Source: an uncultured Clostridia bacterium
GTDB taxonomy: Bacteria > Bacillota > Clostridia > UMGS1883
DNA length: 8,645 nucleotides
Direction: 5' to 3'
Assembly: GCA_947624455.1 (NCBI GenBank)
Contig: CANQKL010000065.1
Span: 1-8,645, forward strand
A program made the position numbers and the translations under genes. Shown here piece by piece: positions 1 through 6,103 of the stretch. Numbering within the stretch: position 1 is the first letter of the stretch; the number at the start of each line of letters is the position of its first letter. The notes below the pieces were generated by a model. That model had not been told where the DNA came from. It saw nothing but the letters and a program-made list of their open reading frames with translations, and did no database searches.

Positions 1-1
1 C

Positions 2-733
2 GTTCCCAAGTATTCCAATCCCCAGGGCATAACATACAGCGACGAAACGGTTCGCCGCTTTGCGAATCTTAAACCCGCCGCCCCCGATTTCCGCATATAC
101 TGGGACAACGCCTACTGCGTTCATCACCTCTATGAGGACGATCAGGATTATCTGCTTGAAATATTGGCCGAATGTAAAAAAGCCGGCAATCCCGACATGG
201 TATATAAATTCAGCTCAACCTCCAAGATCAGCTTTCCCGGCAGCGGCATCGCCGCCATCGCCGCGTCTAAGGCCAACATCAAGGAAATCGGCGAGCTGCT
301 CTCCGTCCAGACCATAGGCCATGACAAGCTTAATCAGCTCCGCCATGTCCGTTACTTTAAAAATCTCGACGGCATTAAGAAGCATATGATGCTCCACGCC
401 GAACTCATTCGCCCCAAATTCAAGACCGTGATAGACACCCTCGAGAGCTGCCTTGGCGGTCTTGGCATCGGGAACTGGTACAATCCCAAGGGCGGTTACT
501 TTGTGAGCTTTGATTCGCTTGACGGCTGCGCGAAAAAAATCGTCAAGCTGGCCGCCGAAGCCGGAGTAAAGATGACCAACGCCGGAGCCACCTATCCTTA
601 CGGCAAGGATCCCCATGACAGCAATATCCGCATAGCTCCCACCTATCCCAGTCCCGACGAGCTTAAGGCGGCAATGGAAGTCTTTGTCACCTGCGTAAAA
701 CTGGCAAGCGTGGAAAAGCTCCTTGGTGAATAA
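2..733 (+). CDS. Class Ic aspartate-type aminotransferase, C-terminal part (5' end outside window)
   Basis: PLP-dependent enzyme expected to transfer an amino group between an amino acid (probably aspartate or similar) and a 2-oxo acid in the cytoplasm. The frame is open from the first bases of the window to a TAA, giving 243 visible residues; roughly 170-180 N-terminal residues must lie upstream. Visible are an NPQG motif (fragment residues 6-9), the WDNAY segment with the aspartate that contacts the PLP ring nitrogen (D35), the SSTSK segment with the likely Schiff-base lysine (K75), the QTIGHDKLNQLRHVR stretch, a GGYFVSFD segment, and the NIRIAP motif with the substrate-carboxylate arginine (R210). 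This combination matches the Asp_aminotransf family (class Ic, as in Corynebacterium AspT) rather than classic AspC; the exact substrate cannot be told. dut starts 28 bases downstream, so co-transcription is likely. Confidence 0.9.
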   Translation, partial: VPKYSNPQGITYSDETVRRFANLKPAAPDFRIYWDNAYCVHHLYEDDQDYLLEILAECKKAGNPDMVYKFSSTSKISFPGSGIAAIAASKANIKEIGELLSVQTIGHDKLNQLRHVRYFKNLDGIKKHMMLHAELIRPKFKTVIDTLESCLGGLGIGNWYNPKGGYFVSFDSLDGCAKKIVKLAAEAGVKMTNAGATYPYGKDPHDSNIRIAPTYPSPDELKAAMEVFVTCVKLASVEKLLGE

Positions 734-761
734 TGCCTTACGGCAGAATTGAGGAACCGTT

Positions 762-1244
762 ATGAAGAAGATAGCCAAATTTGAAAAGGTCTCGTTAAGC
801 CAGTTCGCCGCTGATTTCGGCCCCGAAGCCAGCGCGGTTTACGAAGATATACGGCTTCCGCGGCGAGCCACCGCTGGCAGCGCGGGCTACGACTTTTTCT
901 CCACCCTTGATTTCACCCTCGAACCGGGCCAGGAAGTAAAGGTTCCCACCGGCATACGGGCAAAGATAGACGAGGGCTGGGTGCTGTCGGTTTATCCCCG
1001 CAGCGGATTGGGCTTTAAGTACCGTCTCCGGCTGAACAACACGGTGGGCATAATAGACAGCGACTATTACGGCAGCTCCAACGAGGGGCATATCTTCATA
1101 AAGGTCGTCAACTGCGGCGAAAAGGTCTTGACGATCAAACGGGGCGAGGCTTTTGCTCAGGGCATTTTCACTGAGTACGGCATAACCGTTGACGACAAGG
1201 CCGACGCTATCCGCGACGGCGGATTAGGAAGCACTACAAAATAA
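762..1244 (+). CDS. dut: dUTP diphosphatase (dUTPase, trimeric type)
   Basis: Hydrolyses dUTP to dUMP and pyrophosphate, keeping uracil out of DNA and supplying dUMP for thymidylate synthesis; cytoplasmic homotrimer. All five dUTPase motifs can be read in the 160-residue product: motif 1 AGSAGYDF (38-45), motif 2 PRSGLGFKY (79-87), motif 3 NNTVGIIDSDYYG (92-104) with the catalytic aspartate at D99 and the substrate-stacking tyrosine at about Y102, motif 4 RGEAFAQGIF (127-136), and motif 5 RDGGLGSTTK (151-160), the flexible C-terminal arm with Leu where Phe is usual. The N-terminal 25-30 residues before the conserved core are longer than in the shortest bacterial enzymes. Start chosen because GAGG at 751-754 lies 7 bases before the ATG. 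It sits between the aminotransferase gene and ybaK and is probably read on one transcript. Confidence 0.95.
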   Translation: MKKIAKFEKVSLSQFAADFGPEASAVYEDIRLPRRATAGSAGYDFFSTLDFTLEPGQEVKVPTGIRAKIDEGWVLSVYPRSGLGFKYRLRLNNTVGIIDSDYYGSSNEGHIFIKVVNCGEKVLTIKRGEAFAQGIFTEYGITVDDKADAIRDGGLGSTTK

Positions 1245-1278
1245 CGAGACATCAAAATAATCAGGCATTTAAAAATAA

Positions 1279-1303
1279 GCAGCGGGGACAATATTCCCGC
1301 TGT
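1279..1303 (+). other. Hairpin between dut and ybaK, possible attenuator
   Basis: AGCGGGGA (1281-1288) pairs with TTCCCGCT (1294-1301) across a 5-base loop, with one G-T wobble; C1280-G1302 and a G1279-T1303 wobble extend the stem. It lies in the 87-base gap between the dut stop and the ybaK start. The run after the stem (TTCTGCTG) is not a U-tract, so a full Rho-independent terminator is not supported. It could be a weak attenuator or an mRNA-stability element. Confidence 0.35.
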
Positions 1304-1331
1304 TCTGCTGAATAAAGGGAGGGACGACCCA

Positions 1332-1808
1332 ATGCAAAAGACCAATGCCATGCGTATGCTGGACAAGGCTAAGCTCAGTTACAGCGTTCAGGAATACGAG
1401 GTCGATGAGAACGACCTGAGCGGCGTTCATGTTGCCGCGCAGATAGGTCAGGATCCGGAAACCGTATTCAAGACCCTTGTGGCCCGCGGAGAAAAACGCG
1501 GCGTCGTAGTGCTGTGCATCCCCGTAGGGAAAGAGATAGACTTGAAAAAAGCGGCCCGGGCCATCGGCGACAAGAAAATCGAAATGGTTCACGTAAAAGA
1601 GCTGCTGGGCCTGACGGGCTATATCCGTGGCGGATGCAGCCCCATTGGAATGAAAAAGAAATACCCCACCTGGTTCCACATTACCGCGGCTGACCACGAA
1701 AGAATCGCCGTAAGCGCCGGCGTTCGGGGCGCGCAAATAATAATCGACCCCTCCGTCCTCATTGAATTTACCGAAGCGGAGGTCGCCGACCTGTGCGGGG
1801 AGGATTGA
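1332..1808 (+). CDS. ybaK: YbaK/EbsC-type aminoacyl-tRNA deacylase (Cys-tRNA(Pro) deacylase)
   Basis: Trans-editing enzyme that hydrolyses mischarged tRNA, typically Cys-tRNA(Pro) left by prolyl-tRNA synthetase; cytoplasmic. The 158-residue product is the usual single-domain length and shows the family landmarks: the VFKTL segment with the invariant lysine K47 essential for editing in the E. coli enzyme, IPVGKEIDLKKAA (63-75), GYIRGGCSPIGMKK (96-109) with the G101 region that forms the active-site loop, and VSAGVRGAQIIIDP near residues 127-140. Start ATG 1332 is supported by AAGGGAGGGA at 1315-1324. The MscS-like gene begins one base after its stop codon, so the two are almost certainly translationally coupled. 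Substrate specificity within the YbaK/ProX/EbsC group cannot be fixed from sequence alone; the closest pattern is YbaK. Confidence 0.92.
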   Translation: MQKTNAMRMLDKAKLSYSVQEYEVDENDLSGVHVAAQIGQDPETVFKTLVARGEKRGVVVLCIPVGKEIDLKKAARAIGDKKIEMVHVKELLGLTGYIRGGCSPIGMKKKYPTWFHITAADHERIAVSAGVRGAQIIIDPSVLIEFTEAEVADLCGED

Positions 1809-1809
1809 C

Positions 1810-2646
1810 ATGAAAGCCTTGCTCAACAACTTTATACAAAACGAATTTCTGCTGGATCTCGTCAGCCGCGCCGCAGGCTTTGCCATAACCCTATTGGCGT
1901 CCTTTATTATCCTGCGGATATGCCGTTCCGCTCTCCGACGCTACCAGAACAGTCAGCCCGACAATCATCGCCGAAGCACTATCTGCGCCATTCTCAACAG
2001 CGTGGTACACTACTGTGTGTATTTCTTCATTTTTGTCCAGGCTCTGAACCAGTTGTTTGGCATCAACGTCATGTCGCTGCTGGCTGCCGCCGGAGTAGTC
2101 GGCATTGCCGTGGCCTTTGGCGCCCAGAGCGTGGTAAAGGACATGATCACCGGCTTCTTCATTATTTTTGAAGGGAAGTTTGAGGTCGGCGACATAGTGA
2201 CCATTGATGATTTTACCGGCACTGTGGACAGCATCACTCTCCGCTGCACGACCATAAAGAGCTACACCGGCGACCTGTACATAGTACCCAACGGCTCAAT
2301 CGAAAAGGTGCTGAACCGCCAGAAATATCCCCATGACGTTTCCATAGACGTGGAGATCGCTTACGAGAGCGACATCGACACCGCCTTTGAAGTGCTGCGC
2401 GAGTGCGGCAAAAAGGCTCATAAAGAGTTCCCGATGATAACCGGCGACCTGAAAGTTCTAGGCGTTGTGGCCCTGGGCAGCCACGGCGTCACCATTCGCT
2501 GTCTCGTTCCATGCGAGGGCGGCAACCAGTACGACGTGGAACGGGAAATGCTCCGCCGGATAAAGTATGCCTTTGACGAAAACGGCATTGAGATCCCTTA
2601 CAATCGCATTGTGGTATTTGACAAGAGGAGTAAAAATGACAAATAA
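1810..2646 (+). CDS. MscS-family small-conductance mechanosensitive ion channel
   Basis: Membrane channel that opens under membrane tension and releases solutes during hypo-osmotic shock. The 278-residue product has the three-helix MscS core: TM1 about 17-37, TM2 about 58-80, and the pore-lining TM3 about 88-118 with the small-residue run LLAAAGVVGIAVAFGAQ, followed by the conserved KDMITGFFIIFEGKFEVGD segment and the beta domain (PNGSI near 160-165). The C-terminal alpha-beta domain ends with NGIEIPYNRIVV. It resembles the compact Bacillus YkuT/YhdY-type channels. An in-frame ATG at 1762 would give 16 more residues, but it lies inside ybaK and lacks a good ribosome site; ATG 1810 has GGGGAGG at 1797-1803, 6 bases upstream, and sits one base after the ybaK stop. 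It overlaps the next gene by 11 bases. Confidence 0.93.
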   Translation: MKALLNNFIQNEFLLDLVSRAAGFAITLLASFIILRICRSALRRYQNSQPDNHRRSTICAILNSVVHYCVYFFIFVQALNQLFGINVMSLLAAAGVVGIAVAFGAQSVVKDMITGFFIIFEGKFEVGDIVTIDDFTGTVDSITLRCTTIKSYTGDLYIVPNGSIEKVLNRQKYPHDVSIDVEIAYESDIDTAFEVLRECGKKAHKEFPMITGDLKVLGVVALGSHGVTIRCLVPCEGGNQYDVEREMLRRIKYAFDENGIEIPYNRIVVFDKRSKNDK

Positions 2647-3517
2647 ACACATATCCGTTCTGGCAAAGTCAGCCCTTGTAACGGCTACGGTCATATGGGG
2701 CGCCGGCTTTGTTGTAATGAAAAACGCTCTGGATTCGGTACCTTGCTTTTATCTGCTGGCGATACGCTTTACCATGGGCGCGTTGGCGCTGGCGCTGATT
2801 TTTTTCAGGCGATTCAGGGGAATAGACCGGTCGTACCTGCTGGGCGGCGGGATCATGGGGCTTTTTCTGTTCATGGCCTATACCCTGCAAACCATAGGAC
2901 TGATGTACACCACACCTGGCAAAAACGCCTTTCTAACCACGGTATACTGCATCATGGTTCCGTTTCTGGGTTGGGCGGTGACTAAAAAGCGGCCGGGACT
3001 AAAGAGCGTCGCGGCCGCTTTCATCTGCATGGACGGAGTATGGCTGGTGTCGGTAAATCCCGGAGGCGGGGGCGGCATGAATATCGGCGACCTGCTGACT
3101 ATTCTTTGCGGCTTCGCCTTTGCCTGTCACATTCTGGCGGTAAACCACTTCAGCCAGGGACGGGACATAGTGGTAATGACAGTGATCCAATTCGCTGTGA
3201 CCGCCGTTTTGTCATGGGTCTGCGGAGGACTTTTTGAAACCTTCCCCTCCGGCTTTGACGCTGGGGCGGTTAGCTGTCTCCTCTACCTTGGACTGCTGGC
3301 CACGGCGGCGGCAATGCTGCTCCAAAACATAGGACAAAAATACACCACGCCGTCAACGGCGGCTCTGTTGATGAGCCTTGAGGCGGTGTTCGGGGTTGTT
3401 TTTTCCATAATATTTGCCGGCGATAAAATGACGCCAAGACTGACTCTGGGCTTTACTCTGATTTTCGGCGCGCTGGTGTTGTCGGAGATCAGGCTCGGCA
3501 AAAAAGATCAACTGTAA
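2636..3517 (+). CDS. EamA/DMT-family transporter (10 TM)
   Basis: Inner-membrane permease of the drug/metabolite transporter superfamily, probably a metabolite or amino-acid exporter; the substrate is not predictable. The 293-residue product has two EamA repeats: about residues 8-140 (starting SALVTATVIWGAGFVVMKNAL, with the typical AYTLQTIGLMYTTPGKNAFLTT motif at the repeat-1 end) and about 150-285 (GDLLTILCGFAFACHIL, ending LLMSLEAVFGVVFSIIFAGDKMT and a final helix). Ten hydrophobic segments can be picked out. ATG 2636 was preferred over an upstream in-frame start at 2567, which lies deep in the MscS gene, because AAGAGGAG at 2623-2630 is well spaced and the protein then starts just before TM1, as usual. 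The 11-base overlap with the channel gene indicates one operon. It is the last + gene before a convergent - gene; no convincing terminator was seen in 3518-3669. Confidence 0.9.
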   Translation: MTNKHISVLAKSALVTATVIWGAGFVVMKNALDSVPCFYLLAIRFTMGALALALIFFRRFRGIDRSYLLGGGIMGLFLFMAYTLQTIGLMYTTPGKNAFLTTVYCIMVPFLGWAVTKKRPGLKSVAAAFICMDGVWLVSVNPGGGGGMNIGDLLTILCGFAFACHILAVNHFSQGRDIVVMTVIQFAVTAVLSWVCGGLFETFPSGFDAGAVSCLLYLGLLATAAAMLLQNIGQKYTTPSTAALLMSLEAVFGVVFSIIFAGDKMTPRLTLGFTLIFGALVLSEIRLGKKDQL

Positions 3518-3669
3518 AAACTCGCTTTGACACTCGGGACACGGGCCGCCCGAAAGATCGCGCCCCTTACTTTTCAACTCGCCGACAAACGGGAAGTTGT
3601 TAATATGGTGGTACTGAATTAAATCACTCTATCTATCAAAGAATGCTTCTCACCCACAAGTGCTACTAC

Positions 3670-4035
3670 CTAAAATATTGTGATGATAAAGAAATAAGCG
3701 ATAATCAAAACAATAATAGCAGCAACACTTCCCCCAATTATCAAGTACCATTTGACCATACTTTTCGCTGTGTTCATATCATTGTATATTGAGTTGATCT
3801 TTTCGCTGTCTATATTTTTATTTCTAACATCCTCCACATCAATATCTTTCACTAACTCATCGAGAGATAAGCCAAAGTAATCACTCAAAAGGACAAGACG
3901 CTGAAAATCGGGATATGACTGGCAAGACTCCCATTTAGAAATTGTCTGGCGGGAAACCTTTATCTCCGCCCCCAATTCCTCTTGCGAAAGGCCCTTTGCT
4001 TTTCGTAAGTTAATCAATTTCTCATTAAAATTCAT
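3670..4035 (-). CDS. XRE-family HTH regulator with C-terminal transmembrane helix
   Basis: Small regulator of 121 residues. Residues 5-60 form a canonical XRE/Cro-CI helix-turn-helix (LRKAKGLSQEELGAEIKVSRQ, then TISKWESCQSYPDFQRLVLLSDYFGLSLDELV). A polar linker (about 62-92) follows, then a single strongly hydrophobic segment at about 93-121 that reaches the C terminus. This predicts a DNA-binding protein tethered to the membrane, perhaps responding to envelope state; signal and targets are unknown. The start is fixed by TTCCTCC (reverse complement GGAGGAA) at 4042-4048, six bases before ATG. A good promoter with a palindrome at its start site lies directly upstream, suggesting autoregulation. 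The gene is clearly AT-richer than its neighbours (16 G/C in the 60 bases 3661-3720 by hand count), so recent acquisition is possible. No partner gene is obvious. Confidence 0.85.
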   Translation of the reverse strand: MNFNEKLINLRKAKGLSQEELGAEIKVSRQTISKWESCQSYPDFQRLVLLSDYFGLSLDELVKDIDVEDVRNKNIDSEKINSIYNDMNTAKSMVKWYLIIGGSVAAIIVLIIAYFFIITIF

Positions 4036-4064
4036 AAGCTATTCCTCCAATATGTAATTTGGTT

Positions 4065-4076
4065 TTGCGATCGCAA
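4065..4076. promoter_or_regulatory. 12-bp perfect palindrome at XRE-TM transcription start, candidate operator
   Basis: TTGCGATCGCAA is a perfect palindrome located immediately downstream of the -10 box, over the predicted +1 of the XRE-TM gene. XRE repressors commonly bind short palindromes overlapping their own promoters, so this is a likely autoregulatory site. Binding is inferred, not shown. Confidence 0.55.
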
Positions 4077-4080
4077 GAAA

Positions 4081-4109
4081 GTTATAGCATATTCGGGGAT
4101 TTCTTTCAA
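4081..4109 (-). promoter_or_regulatory. Promoter of the XRE-TM gene
   Basis: On the minus strand TTGAAA (4109-4104) is followed after exactly 17 bases by TATAAC (4086-4081), each one mismatch from the sigma-A consensus. Predicted transcription start is near 4074, giving a leader of about 40 bases with a strong ribosome site. Confidence 0.7.
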
Positions 4110-4232
4110 CCAACTTTTATTGTAAATTTGTCACCTGCAAGAAACATCTGATAAATTCCACGCTTTTTTACACGATGGCAATCCTTGTTGACGTGATAAA
4201 ACGCAACTCTTCATTGCCTCTGCAAATCCCGA

Positions 4233-4472
4233 TTATTCGATGAGAACATTATTAAAAAACACGAGCCAAATAACTGCGGCAAGGATAGCAAGAATAATAG
4301 CAGTAAATATCCACGTCCATTTATTCCCCAGATTCACAGTATAGCCAAACCCGCTTTGCGGACGCTTGATAATTATTCTTTTATCTTCTTTGTTGAAATA
4401 TATTCTCCCAGCTATCCATCCATTATCATGATTACGAGATCCCTCATTTGATTTTTCCGGCTTGTATTCCAT
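4233..4472 (-). CDS. DUF5808-domain small membrane protein
   Basis: Small protein of 79 residues, function unknown. Residues 18-48 (NGWIAGRIYFNKEDKRIIIK followed by RPQSGFGYTVNLG) match the DUF5808 pattern as I know it: W..G..Y.N.ED.R..V.KR.G.G.T.N. A strongly hydrophobic helix at about 53-75 then leads to a short tail. A soluble N-terminal DUF5808 module anchored by one C-terminal helix is therefore expected. GGGGG at 4485-4481 lies 8 bases before the ATG at 4472; another ATG at 4480 is out of frame. The gene starts 60 bases downstream of the tetR stop on the same strand with no obvious terminator between, so it may be expressed from the TetR-controlled promoter. It is AT-richer than tetR. 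Confidence 0.7.
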   Translation of the reverse strand: MEYKPEKSNEGSRNHDNGWIAGRIYFNKEDKRIIIKRPQSGFGYTVNLGNKWTWIFTAIILAILAAVIWLVFFNNVLIE

Positions 4473-4532
4473 GATTCCATCCCCCAGTTAAATCCCGATT
4501 TTCGAGCAGCCTCCCATTTTGCGGCTGTTTTC

Positions 4533-5156
4533 TTATACGTTCAGCAGCCTCTTTATACAGTTGTACGTCATGTCGTAGACCGTCAGCTCCGGGTATTCCA
4601 TGCCCGCGTCGATCATGGCCTTTTTCTGGGTCTCGGTTGCGAAGGCGTAGGGATATATCCCAAACATAAACGGAAAGAATGAGTAAAGAAAGGTCTTTCT
4701 GTCCTCCTCCGTCATGGAGGGGAAGTATTGTTTAAGGCACAACTCCACAGAGCTGATCGATCTGCCATAGGAGCGCTTGAACTCCGTCAGCCTTTCCGGT
4801 CGGCTGCCCGACTCCATATCGTAGTGGTTCATGGACATGAGCTTAAGAAGCTGTACCCGTTCCTCCAACAGGTGGGCCAGCGAGTGGGCAAACTCGTCAC
4901 CGGTCATGGCGGGCCGCTCCTTTGTCAATTCCTCCAGCGCGTCGCTCATGCGGTCGTATTCCCGCTGGAGCAGAGCGAGGAAAATTTCCTCCTTGGTCTG
5001 AAAATAGTTGTAGATGGACGTCCTTGTAAAGCTGGTGATACCGCCTATTTCCTTAATGGTGATGTCTTTAAAGCTCTCCGTTTTGTACAGGGCCTCGCAG
5101 GCGTTAATTATTTCCTCCTTGCGGGCGTTGGTCAGTTCTGGCGATCCTTTTGGCAT
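4533..5156 (-). CDS. TetR/AcrR-family transcriptional regulator
   Basis: One-component regulator of 207 residues, the typical TetR length, expected to bind DNA as a dimer and be released by a small ligand. The N-terminal domain has the usual helices 1-3: KEEIINACEALYKTESFKDI (13-32), then TIKEIGGITSFTRTSIYNYF (33-52) as the helix-turn-helix, followed by TKEEIFLALL. The rest is the ligand/dimer domain, of a TetR subgroup with a C-terminal FMFGIYPYAF segment. The start was placed at 5156 because AAGGAG (5170-5165) is 8 bases upstream; the ATG at 5162 is only 2 bases from it, and an open extension to 5282 runs over the promoter. It is divergent from the CMD-cupin gene, and matching dyads overlap both promoters, pointing to repression of both units. 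The ligand is probably related to the CMD-cupin substrate, which is unknown. Confidence 0.92.
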   Translation of the reverse strand: MPKGSPELTNARKEEIINACEALYKTESFKDITIKEIGGITSFTRTSIYNYFQTKEEIFLALLQREYDRMSDALEELTKERPAMTGDEFAHSLAHLLEERVQLLKLMSMNHYDMESGSRPERLTEFKRSYGRSISSVELCLKQYFPSMTEEDRKTFLYSFFPFMFGIYPYAFATETQKKAMIDAGMEYPELTVYDMTYNCIKRLLNV

Positions 5157-5164
5157 AGTCATTT

Positions 5165-5170
5165 CTCCTT
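5165..5170 (-). promoter_or_regulatory. Ribosome binding site that decides the tetR start
   Basis: AAGGAG on the minus strand lies 8 bases before ATG 5156 and only 2 bases before ATG 5162, favouring the inner ATG and an MPKGSPEL N terminus. Confidence 0.7.
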
Positions 5171-5189
5171 GATGATTTTGTTCAAATGC

Positions 5190-5218
5190 AGTATAACACA
5201 ATTTTGACACAATGTCAA
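5190..5218 (-). promoter_or_regulatory. tetR promoter
   Basis: Minus-strand TTGACA (5218-5213) and TATACT (5195-5190) are separated by 17 bases, giving a near-consensus sigma-A promoter. The -35 box is one arm of the upstream operator dyad. Predicted start is near 5183, giving a leader of about 27 bases. Confidence 0.75.
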
Positions 5219-5221
5219 TAT
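5201..5221. promoter_or_regulatory. Candidate TetR operator O1 (tetR side)
   Basis: The core TTGACACAATGTCAA (5204-5218) is a perfect 6-bp inverted repeat around a 3-base centre, and two further outer base pairs match after one mismatch (21-bp element). It overlaps the -35 box and spacer of the tetR promoter and has the same layout as the element at 5271-5291. Confidence 0.7.
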
Positions 5222-5237
5222 TTTTTCCAAAAACATA

Positions 5238-5266
5238 TTGACATTGCGGCGAAACGATGATATAAT
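5238..5266 (+). promoter_or_regulatory. Consensus promoter of the CMD-cupin gene
   Basis: TTGACA (5238-5243) and TATAAT (5261-5266) with a 17-base spacer exactly match the sigma-A consensus. The predicted start near 5273 falls at the edge of the second operator. Such a strong promoter next to operators fits a repressed, inducible gene. Confidence 0.85.
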
Positions 5267-5270
5267 AATT

Positions 5271-5291
5271 GTGCTGACACAAAGTCAGAAC
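5271..5291. promoter_or_regulatory. Candidate TetR operator O2 (CMD-cupin side)
   Basis: Core CTGACACAAAGTCAG (5274-5288) has 5-bp arms around ACAAA, plus two matching outer pairs (GT/AC) after one mismatch. It shares the pattern YTGACACAAWGTCAR with O1, with centres 70 bp apart. It covers the start of transcription of the CMD-cupin gene. Confidence 0.7.
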
Positions 5292-5335
5292 GATTTCGCG
5301 CTCAATTTACTAAAATAAGATCGGGAGGAATTATC

Positions 5336-6097
5336 ATGAACAAAAAAATTACTCAAACGGCGGGCCGGGACCAGCTCGGGAACTTCGCGCCCGACTTCGC
5401 CCACTTCAACGACGACGTGCTGTTCGGCGAGAACTGGAACAACGGGGATATCGACTTAAAAACTCGCTGCATTATTACCGTCGTGGCTTTGATGTCCTCG
5501 GGGATCACCGATTCGTCGCTGACATATCACCTTGAAAACGCCAAGGCCCACGGCGTTACAAGGGCGGAGATAGCGGCCATCGTGACCCATGTGGGCTTTT
5601 ATGTGGGCTGGCCCAAGGCCTGGGCGGTGTTCCGCCTGGCGAAGGACGTGTGGAACGAGGCGGAGCCGGAACTGACGGAAAAGGACAAATATCAGAATAC
5701 CATTCTGTTCCCCATCGGTGCGCCCAACGACGGCTTTGCTCAGTATTTCATTGGGCAGAGTTACCTTGCCCCTGTGTCCAAAGAGCAGGTGGGCATTTTC
5801 AACGTGACCTTTGAGCCGGGCTGCCGCAACAACTGGCACGTCCACCATGCCGATAAGGGCGGCGGGCAGATACTCATTTGCGTCGGCGGCCGGGGCTGGT
5901 ACCAGGAGTGGGGCAAGGAGGCCGTCGAAATGAAGCCCGGCGACTGCGTCAACATTCCCGCAGGAGTGAAGCATTGGCACGGCGCGGCTGCGGACAGTTG
6001 GTTCAGCCATCTGGCGGTGGAGGTTCCGGGCGAAAACTGCTCGAACGAGTGGCTGGAGCCGGTGGACGACACCCATTACGAACGTACAATCTCATGA
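5336..6097 (+). CDS. Carboxymuconolactone decarboxylase-like/cupin fusion protein
   Basis: Two-domain protein of 253 residues. Residues about 15-110 form a carboxymuconolactone decarboxylase (CMD/AhpD-like) all-helical domain of the gamma-CMD type: LKTRCIITVVALMSSG (41-56), YHLENAKAHGVTRAEIAAIV (64-83), HVGFYVGWPKAW (85-96). It has no CxxC, so it is not an AhpD peroxidase. Residues about 135-240 form a cupin barrel: motif 1 NNWHVHHADKGGGQ (165-178) with H168, H170 and Q178 where Glu is standard, and motif 2 PGDCVNIPAGVKHWHGA (201-217) with H213. A metal site is likely; the reaction is unknown, although such fusions are often annotated as CMD. GGGAGGA at about 5322-5328 precedes the ATG. The gene is alone on its strand under a consensus promoter with TetR-type operators, so it is the probable regulated target of the divergent regulator. 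Confidence 0.88.
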   Translation: MNKKITQTAGRDQLGNFAPDFAHFNDDVLFGENWNNGDIDLKTRCIITVVALMSSGITDSSLTYHLENAKAHGVTRAEIAAIVTHVGFYVGWPKAWAVFRLAKDVWNEAEPELTEKDKYQNTILFPIGAPNDGFAQYFIGQSYLAPVSKEQVGIFNVTFEPGCRNNWHVHHADKGGGQILICVGGRGWYQEWGKEAVEMKPGDCVNIPAGVKHWHGAAADSWFSHLAVEVPGENCSNEWLEPVDDTHYERTIS

Positions 6098-6103
6098 GCA
6101 TAG

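Noticed and set aside
215..778. Long minus-strand open frame opposite the aminotransferase
   Set aside because: It is antisense to a well-conserved enzyme, has no recognisable domain and no ribosome binding site; an effect of codon bias.
1269..1886. 205-codon minus-strand open frame opposite ybaK
   Set aside because: Antisense to ybaK and the start of the channel gene; no domain recognisable.
3534..3553. TCGGG/CCCGA inverted repeat after the EamA gene as a terminator
   Set aside because: Five-base arms, 10-base loop and no T-run.
4507..4534. CAGCC/GGCTG hairpin followed by TTTTCTT, like a + strand terminator
   Set aside because: No + strand gene lies upstream within about 1 kb, and on the minus strand, where tetR ends, the hairpin lacks a following T-run.
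5456..6076. 206-codon minus-strand open frame opposite the CMD-cupin gene
   Set aside because: The + strand gene has all domain motifs, a promoter and a ribosome site; the antisense frame has none.
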